Source: Neoarius graeffei
Lineage: Eukaryota > Chordata > Actinopteri > Siluriformes > Ariidae
Assembly (NCBI RefSeq): GCF_027579695.1
Contig: NC_083582.1
Span: forward strand, 36,031,964-36,095,963
Direction: 5' to 3'
DNA: 64,000 nucleotides
This document shows, piece after piece, positions 57,265 to 64,000 of the stretch. Numbering within the stretch: the stretch's first letter is position 1; each line of letters opens with the position of its first letter. The translations under genes were made by a program, and so were the position numbers. The notes beneath the pieces are model-generated. The model saw only the letters and a list, made by a program, of their open reading frames with translations, had not been told where the DNA came from and searched no databases.

Positions 57265-57310
57265 TTACACACAACACGTACACCTCAGGACTGTGCACCT
57301 TACCTTACCT

Positions 57311-57780
57311 TGCAATAATTCATAATGTGTAATATTTTATTTTATAATGTGACTGTCTCTGTGCAATACTTTATATGTGCAATACCTCACTCCATAATGT
57401 GTAACACAGCACATACGCCTCAGGACTGTGCACCTTATCCCCCCTACACCACCCCCTTTTTTTTCCCTCTCCCCCTTTCTCTCTCTCTCTCTCTCTCCAC
57501 GCTGTTTGCACTGTTATTGGAGATGCTTTAATCTCATTGTACATGTGTATAGTGACAAAGGCATTCTATTCTATAAAATCTAGTGGAAAGCCTTCGCAGA
57601 AAAGTGGGAGTTATTATAAAATACATAAAATGTAGCTGTATTGTGGGACTATTTTCTAGAGTATGGGGTAAATTACAGCGTGTTTGGTCTTTTCATGAAG
57701 AAAAACAAACAAAAACAATAATAACACCAGCTTATATTAAATACACACACTGGAAGTCCTCAAGCTCTATCTATAGCTGT
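57311..57780 (+). repeat. Local duplication, copy 2
   Basis: Same order of blocks as 54799-55291, shorter (CT)n, and without the SINE and the 54059 MITE. Confidence 0.9.
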
Positions 57781-58490
57781 GCAAAGAGTGGGCGTTACTT
57801 TCCAGGCTGAATCCCAAATGCGTCCCGTGTTCCCTCGATAAGTCCACTACATACGTCATGACCTCCTGCCTTCTCCGTTCCATGTAGTGCACTACAGCTC
57901 CAAAGGGGAGCCGTTGTGGATTTGGAAGTGTGCGCGCCAGCCTTCATTTTCGTTAGCAAAAGGCTATACGAGCACTGCTAAACAAAAACACTGGTGTTCT
58001 CTTTTAAGTACAAACAAATAAACACCCACGGCATAAAATGCTCGTAATTAATAAAAAAAAAAAACATTTTTTGCTTAACATATTAAAACTTACATATTTG
58101 TTGCTATGTTTACGACATCTTTCTGACGGCTGAGCTCTCACAACTTCCTAGCATGCGCAGATTTGCCAATCCTTGATCATGTGACCAGATTTAACGAGCT
58201 CCTATTGGCTAGTTTGTATGGCTATGGGAACACGGTTTGTTCTTGAGAGCTGTTGTGATGATGGACAGCAGTTATTTTTCAACGTTCACGAATTATAATA
58301 TTAATCGTTTATAAGATGATTGTGTATACATAATCGATTTGTATGCTTTACATAGATCATATGTCAACATTTTTATTTAGGTTACTGTACACTGAGTACT
58401 GCCTGAACTGTGACTAAAAATGAAATGTTTCTAGGCAAACCTTCAACAAGGCCATCTCATAAAAATATATTATATCAGTGTAATGATATA
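57781..58490. other. Unassigned intergenic sequence with MITE-like end
   Basis: GCTGAATCCCAAATGCGTCC (57806) resembles fish MITE ends; partner not found. No genes seen. Confidence 0.4.
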
Positions 58491-58492
58491 TC

Positions 58493-59236
58493 TCATCTCA
58501 TCTCATTATCTCTAGCCGCTTTATCCTGGTCTACAGGGTCGCAGGCAAGCTGGAGCCTATCCCAGCTGACTACGGGCGAAAGGCGGGGTACACCCTGGAC
58601 AAGTCGCCAGGTCATCACAGGGCTGACACATAGACACAGACAACCATTCACACTCACATTCACACCTACGGTCAATTTAGAGTCACCAGTTAACCTAACC
58701 TGGTGTAGTGGTTAGCGCTGTCGCCTCACAGCAAGAAGGTCCGGGTTCGAGCCCCATGGCCGGCGAGGGCCTTTCTGTGTGGAGTTTGCATGTTCTCCCC
58801 GTGTCCGTGTGGGTTTCCTCTGGGTGCTCCGGTTTCCCCCACAGTCCAAAGACATGCAGGTTAGGTTAACTGGTGACTCTAAATTGACTGTGAGTGTGAA
58901 TGGTTGTCTGTGTCTATGTGTCAGCCCTGTGATGACCTGGCGACTTGTCCAGGGTGTACCCCGCCTTTCACCTGTAGTCAGCTGGGATAGGCTCCAGCTC
59001 GCCTGCGACCCTGTAGAACAGGATAAAGCGGCGAGAGATACAGTAATGAGATGAGTTAACCTAACCTGCATGTCTTTGGACTGTGGGGGAAACCGGAGCA
59101 CCCGGAGGAAACCCATGCGGACACGGGGAGAACATGCAAACTCCGCACAGAAAGGCCCTCGTCGGCCACAGGGCTCGAACCCGGACCTTCTTGCTGTGAG
59201 GCAACAGCGCTAACCACTACACCTCCGTGCCGCCCC
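58493..59236 (-). mobile_element. tRNA-derived SINE (family 1) interrupted by another SINE
   Basis: Outer copy in two parts, 58493-58701 and 59056-59236, which join at TTAACCTAACCT. Outer duplication not clear. Confidence 0.9.
58702..59055 (+). mobile_element. tRNA-derived SINE (family 1) inserted in a SINE
   Basis: Starts at GGTGTAGTGG, so about 10 bp of the 5' end are missing; ends ATGAGATGAG. TTAACCTAACCT of the host SINE is duplicated at 58690-58701 and 59056-59067. Opposite orientation to its host. Confidence 0.95.
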
Positions 59237-59453
59237 GAAAAGAATTTCAGCAAAAAATTTGAAAAAAAAAAAGACGATTGACCTGACACTACTTGGTCAG
59301 AATTTGACTGATGATTTATTTTTTATGGATTAACGCTAAAAGATAGGGTCATACTAACACTTCCAGTGGTGTAACTCGAGGATCGTTATGGCTTTGCGCT
59401 CTGTCCATGGCTAAAATGATGCTAAGCATTGACCTAGCCTGCAATGACTGGAC

Positions 59454-59723
59454 AAAAAAAAGTCAAAGTCCTTCCCGCGCCATGTAGCGGCACCGATCTC
59501 CGTTTCCCTCAGCCTTTCACATAGTTATGGTTACAGTAGGGGGCTAGTCCTATGGTAACCACGAGAGTTTAACTCCCCACTCACATTTGTATTGCAGCGT
59601 GCCTTGCCAGATAGTAGTAGGTACTATTTTTATGATGGTCTTTGGTATGACCCAACTGTGAATAGAACTCACGAGCTCACAATCGAGAAGTGGACACACT
59701 AACCACTAGGCCACTAGCTGGTA
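59454..59723 (-). mobile_element. tRNA-derived SINE (family 4)
   Basis: On the minus strand GTGGCCTAGTGGTTAGTGTG (box A), then GTGAGTTCTATTCACAG (decayed box B), and AAGTCAAAG-rich tail. GCAATGACTGGAC / GCAATGACCGGAC flank it (59441-59453, 59724-59736). Confidence 0.85.
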
Positions 59724-59769
59724 GCAATGACCGGACACCGCTACTCATTCATTGGTGTTTCTGTATTTT

Positions 59770-60130
59770 TGGCTCTTTTCTACATTGTAGAACAATACTG
59801 AAGACATCCAAACTATGAAATAACATCTGGAACATATCTGGAATTATGTAGTAAACAAAAAAGTGCTTAAAAAAGTTTCATATTTTAGATTATTCAAAAT
59901 AGCCACTGTTTACCTTAATGACGCTTTGCACACTATTCGCATCATCTTAACCAGCTTCATGAGGTCGTCACCTGGAATGCTTTTCAATTAACAGGTGCCC
60001 CGTCAAAAGGTAATTAGTGTAATTTCTTGCCTTCATAATGCATTTGAGATCAAACGGTAAACAGTCAATAATAAAAAAATACAGTAAATAGCCCTATTCC
60101 ACAACTGTAGTAATCCATATTATGTCAAGA
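59770..60130 (-). mobile_element. Tc1-like relic (family 6), end region
   Basis: CTACATTGTAGAACAATACT, ACATCCAAACTATGAAATAA and CAGCTTCATGAGGTCGTCAC follow the order of a common fish Tc1 transposase 3' region, as I recall it, with many stops. No terminal repeat identified. Confidence 0.5.
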
Positions 60131-60231
60131 ACCGCTTAGCTGAGTAAAGAGAAATGACATCCATCCAGAAGTTGAGTCCCTTGGCTCAATCAGTACAGCC
60201 AGCTAGCCACTTATGGTATGGACAGTTCAGA

Positions 60232-60384
60232 GTAGCATGTCTTTGGGGGAAACCGGAGCACCATGAGGAAACCCACATGGTGAGAACATGCAAATTCCAC
60301 ACAGAAAGGGCCCCGTCGGCCATGAGGTTCGAACCCGGAACCTTCTTGCTATGAGGCAGCAGTGCTAACCACTGCACCACCCAT
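60232..60384 (-). mobile_element. Diverged partial SINE (family 1)
   Basis: Only the tRNA-like half remains (GGTGCAGTGGTTAGCACTGC, GGTTCGAACCTC on the minus strand), then GAAACCGG. No duplication. Confidence 0.8.
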
Positions 60385-60793
60385 CAAGCATTACTTGATA
60401 GAAATATATGTTTGGCATGCTTGAAACTGGAACAGGCTGTTCTGATTGCTACTTGTTTTGGTTAGTTAAATCCTTGAGCTTTATCTTTGCTCACACATTC
60501 TGCTCTCTGCTTAATGAAGGTTATATTGACCAGTATTGTCTTTTTTCTTTCATAAGATTATGACCCTGACGGGTGATGTAATGGCACATAATGTCTCTCT
60601 TCTTAAAGACAGTAGTGTAGTCCAAACCAGTGGTGTAATGCTTCATTTACGTTACCTTGTCATACATAGATAACTTAGCATCATCAATCACATCATCATC
60701 ATCATCATCCAATCACAAAGCTACAACACATTCTTGATTGTGGATATATATTCATGTTTGTCCTACAATAAACTGAGAAACATCTCTGAACAG

Positions 60794-61160
60794 GGTGGCA
60801 TGGTGGTGTAGTGGTTAGCGCTGTCGCCTCACGGTAAGAAGGTCCGGGTTCGAGCCCCGTGGCCGACGAGGGCCTTTCTGTGCGGAGTTTGCATGTTGTC
60901 CGCGTGGGTTTCCTCTGGGTGCTCCATTTTCCCCCACAGTCCAAAGACATGCAGGTTAGGTTAACTGGTGACTCTAAATTGAGCGTAGGTGTGAATGTGA
61001 GTGTGAATGGTTGTCTGTGTCTATGTGTCAGCCCTGTGATGACCTGGCGACTTGTCCAGGGTGTACCCCGCCTCTCGCCCGTAGTCAGCTGGGATAGGCT
61101 CCAGCTTGCCTGCGACCCTGCAGAACAGGATAAAGCGGCTAGAGATAATGAGATGAGATG
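60794..61160 (+). mobile_element. tRNA-derived SINE (family 1)
   Basis: 14-bp duplication ACATCTCTGAACAG (60780-60793, 61161-61174). Lacks about 10 bp after GTTTGCATGTT. Confidence 0.94.
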
Positions 61161-61256
61161 ACATCTCTGAACAGCTGTGTCTGTGTCAGTTTGCTCCCGG
61201 ATTGATCCGTGAGGCACAATCTCCTAGATAGCAAACAGTCTACATTCCTACATCAT

Positions 61257-61613
61257 CCATCCATTATCCGTAACCGCTTATCCTGTGCAGGGTCGCAGGC
61301 AAGCTGGAGCCTATCCCAGCTGACTATGGACGAGAGGCAGGGTACACCCTGGACAAGTCGCCAGGTCATCGCAGGGCTGACACATAGAGACAAACAATCA
61401 TTCACACCTACGGTCAATTTAGAGTCACCAGTTAGCCTAACCTGCATGTCTTTGGACTGTGGGGGAAAACGGAGCACCCAGACAAAGCCTGGGCAGACAC
61501 GGGGAGAACATGCAAACTCCACACAGAAAGGCCCTCGTTGGCCACTGGGCTCAAACCCAGAACCTTCTTGCTGTGAGGCAACAGTGCTAACCACTACACC
61601 ACCGTGCCACCCC
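61257..61613 (-). mobile_element. SINE of a family-1 subfamily with CCATCCATTATCCG tail
   Basis: ATTCCTACATCAT duplicated (61244-61256, 61614-61626). The tail unit (ATGG) differs from the ATGAG tail of the other copies. Confidence 0.92.
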
Positions 61614-61626
61614 ATTCCTACATCAT

Positions 61627-62130
61627 ACTTTGTCAATTCAACCAGTTTACAACACGAGAAGATAAACTTAGTATCTTTGCACCGCCGTATAATATTCTTT
61701 ATATTATATGGACACATCTACCAAAAAAATGCAAGTTAATCAAAGTAATTTTAATTTTGAACCGGTTCACCATTTTGAGAATGCGTGTCAAGTCAGAGGA
61801 AAAACACTGGGAGTGACGTCATTGGAGTGAAATATTAGGAAGTATGTCACTCAGATCTGCGACATATTTCGTATGAAAAATGCAAATTTTTCAACACGAG
61901 AAGATAAACTTCATATCTTCAAGCCAATGTGTGATTTTTCTCTTTATTATACAGACACCTTCAGAAACAAAAAGTACCCAAATTTATCAAAACAATTCAC
62001 TGATTTCCCCTGGAGTGAGGATACTGAAAAATATGTCATGGTTGTCGTTCTCAGTGTCCCGGCTGTAGCTCGTATGAAAAATACGAGTAGCGTATTTCCC
62101 AGTAAAGCACTCGTGTCTATATAATATGTA
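61627..62130. repeat. Imperfect tandem pair of AACACGAGAAGATAAACTT blocks
   Basis: AACACGAGAAGATAAACTT occurs at about 61652 and 61894, each followed by ATCTT and later GACAC. Each half also has a short TCGTATGAAAAAT. Probably an old MITE or its duplicate; ends not found. Confidence 0.5.
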
Positions 62131-62544
62131 TTACTTAGAATGCTTACAAAGGGAACTCAAACCCATACAAGTCTCATGAGTCTTACAAATTTGTTGTTTG
62201 TTCAAGATTGTTGGATGTTTTACAATTACAACATTGAGGACATCATATGATGTAGCATGGAAAGCCCAGGTGCTGCTGAGCCAGATGCCATAAGCTGATT
62301 TGTTAGCTGAAGGTTTGCTAGCTAAATGTGTCCATTATAGGCAACTCATCATTAAGAACATGAACTACTGTTTCGGGGTCATTCATTTTACTTCAGCACT
62401 CATACTGTTATTAAAGCAGTGCTCTTTTACCATCGGACACCAAGAGATGTCAGTATTTCTCTGTCGGTCGCAACATGTTCATTTTGTGTATCTATGAGGC
62501 AAAGATTGTGTTTGTTATTAAGTCTATCAATTTTGTTGGAGGTT

Positions 62545-63470
62545 ACGTTTTTGTCTCCATTTGTTTGTTTGTCTGTTCCCAATGTAACTCAAAAAGTATT
62601 GGACAAATTTTGATGAAATTCTGAGGAAAGGTGAGCCATGGGCCAAAGAACAACTGATTAGATTTTGATGCAAATCCAGATATGTGTGTAGAGCCAGAAT
62701 TTGTTTTCCTGTTCCTTACGCAACTCAAAAAGTAGTGAACAGATTTGGATGAATTTTGGTGTACAGCTTTAGTATTATCCTAGGTTCAGGTGATATAGTC
62801 ATCCTGGGTATGACTTTAAAGTGCAACCAGTGGGGAGTCTCAGGTCCAGGAGGACTTGAGTATTGGGGAAAGAGGTGTTACCATTGCCCTTAATCACCAT
62901 TGCTCCCAGGTCTGCTTGGACCTGGAGTCGTAGCACCTGCCTGGGTTCCAGCTATGGGTTAAATAGTACATCACCAATAAGGTGCTGGCAGCAGGGAGCT
63001 TTTCGGTGCAGCGTGGCAGATGAACCCAACAGGGTCAATGGCACACCACCAGATGGCATGTGGAAGAGCCACTCAAATGGCCAATGGACGGCATCTCCTG
63101 GCAAGCAAGTCAGTTGTCACTTCGGGGCGACTTCCATACCCGTCAGGTCTGTGGCACTTTTGTGCACCACTTGGCATCAGGTCTGGAGGTCCAGAGAGAC
63201 AACACGATGGGTGCACGACATTGATTGTTTAACCTTACTGTGCAAGGCATTTCATTAGGAGAGGAGAATACCGTAAGTCTGGTGCACTCTGGTGCAGGCC
63301 TTGCGGCCCATCTGCGTTTCTGCGCATCCTAACGAAGCAGTCATCATCGCTAGCGATGGACAGCCAACGACGAGGTTCAGGTGATTTGATTTTGATGTTG
63401 ATAATATGTGACTTGGTGGAGGTATGCACCAAGTATCGACCAAATACCCTTCTAGTATTCAGCATAACTT
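62545..63470. other. Decayed repeat of unknown type
   Basis: 62565-62790 carries two related AACTCAAAAAGTA...GATGAA phrases, and 63410-63440 GACTTGGTGGAGGTATGCACC. Both are phrases that I associate with fish repeats. The middle (62830-63240) has broken frames without a family match. Confidence 0.35.
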
Positions 63471-63510
63471 AATGTCATATCAATAAAGTACATAGTTTTA
63501 CAAACCAGTT

Positions 63511-63860
63511 ATCTCATCTCATTATCTCTAGCCGCTTTATCCTGTTCTACAGGGTCGCAGGCAAGCTGGAGCCTATCCCAGCTGACTACGGGCAAAAGGC
63601 GGGGTACACCCTGGACAAGTCATCACAGGGCCAACACATAGACACAGCCATTCACACCTACAGTCAATTTAGAATCACCAGTTAACCTAACCTGCATGTC
63701 TTTGGACTGTGGGGGAAACCAGAGCACCCGGAGGAAACCCACGCAGACACGGGGAGAACATGCAAACCCCGCACAGAAAGGCCCTCACCAGCCGCGGGGC
63801 TCGAACCCGGACCCTCTTGCTGTAAGGTAACAGCGCTAACCACTACACCACCGTGCCACC
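63511..63860 (-). mobile_element. tRNA-derived SINE (family 1)
   Basis: Nearly complete, with two internal deletions (around 63620 and 63645). Target duplication not clear. Followed by (CAT)n and (AAT)n runs to 63912. Confidence 0.9.
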
Positions 63861-64000
63861 TGCACCAAAGATCATCATCATCAATAATAATCATCAATAA
63901 TAATAATAATAAGTGTTGCCAGCTAAAACAAACCTTGCCCAGTTGCACTTATGATGAATATGAAGGAAGATCACACACACACACAAAAAAAGATTTTGAC

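Overview
The window is a stretch of a repeat-rich ray-finned fish (teleost) nuclear genome. The evidence is intron-containing vertebrate-type genes, three intact Tc1 transposase genes of different families, pol III-type SINEs, L1- and L2-like LINE pieces, many hAT, PIF/Harbinger and Kolobok-type derivatives, and (TA)n, (CA)n and (CT)n microsatellites. I cannot name the species. There are no bacterial-type operons, CRISPR arrays or rRNA genes.

Two host genes can be read through their introns and lie tail to tail. The plus-strand gene is tfam, the mitochondrial transcription/packaging HMG-box factor. Its last four coding exons are at 4522-4671, 19598-19693, 21015-21071 and 21161-21418, with a poly(A) signal at 21482; the N-terminal exons lie left of the window. 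The minus-strand gene is polr3d, RNA polymerase III subunit RPC4. It is complete in eight coding exons from 50823 down to 28473, which join in phase to 382 codons. About 7 kb separates the two 3' ends.

Mobile DNA fills most of the rest. Region by region: 0.4-3.5 kb is a Tc1 element holding a foldback element that holds two Harbinger-type MITEs. 4.7-19.6 kb is one tfam intron packed with DNA-transposon derivatives, including four THAP-finger exons from several elements, a LINE 3' end and an 85-bp hairpin. 22-27.8 kb, between the genes, holds an intact Tc1 element, MITEs and a foldback element with a decayed cysteine-rich ORF. 28.5-50.8 kb is polr3d. Its introns 3 and 6 are 90 and 86 bp, but intron 4 (10.9 kb) is one L1 insertion with later insertions inside it, and intron 2 (3.8 kb) is one hAT-type insertion; removing these leaves about 96 and 82 bp. 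50.9-64 kb holds SINEs (one SINE inside another), MITEs, Tc1 relics and a local duplication whose copies preserve empty insertion sites.

No operon-like or defence system was found. The most interesting content is architectural: datable nesting, a GC-AG intron in tfam, short elements that keep the two outward ends of a two-gene transposon, and a P2X7-tail-like domain inside a TTAA-flanked element.
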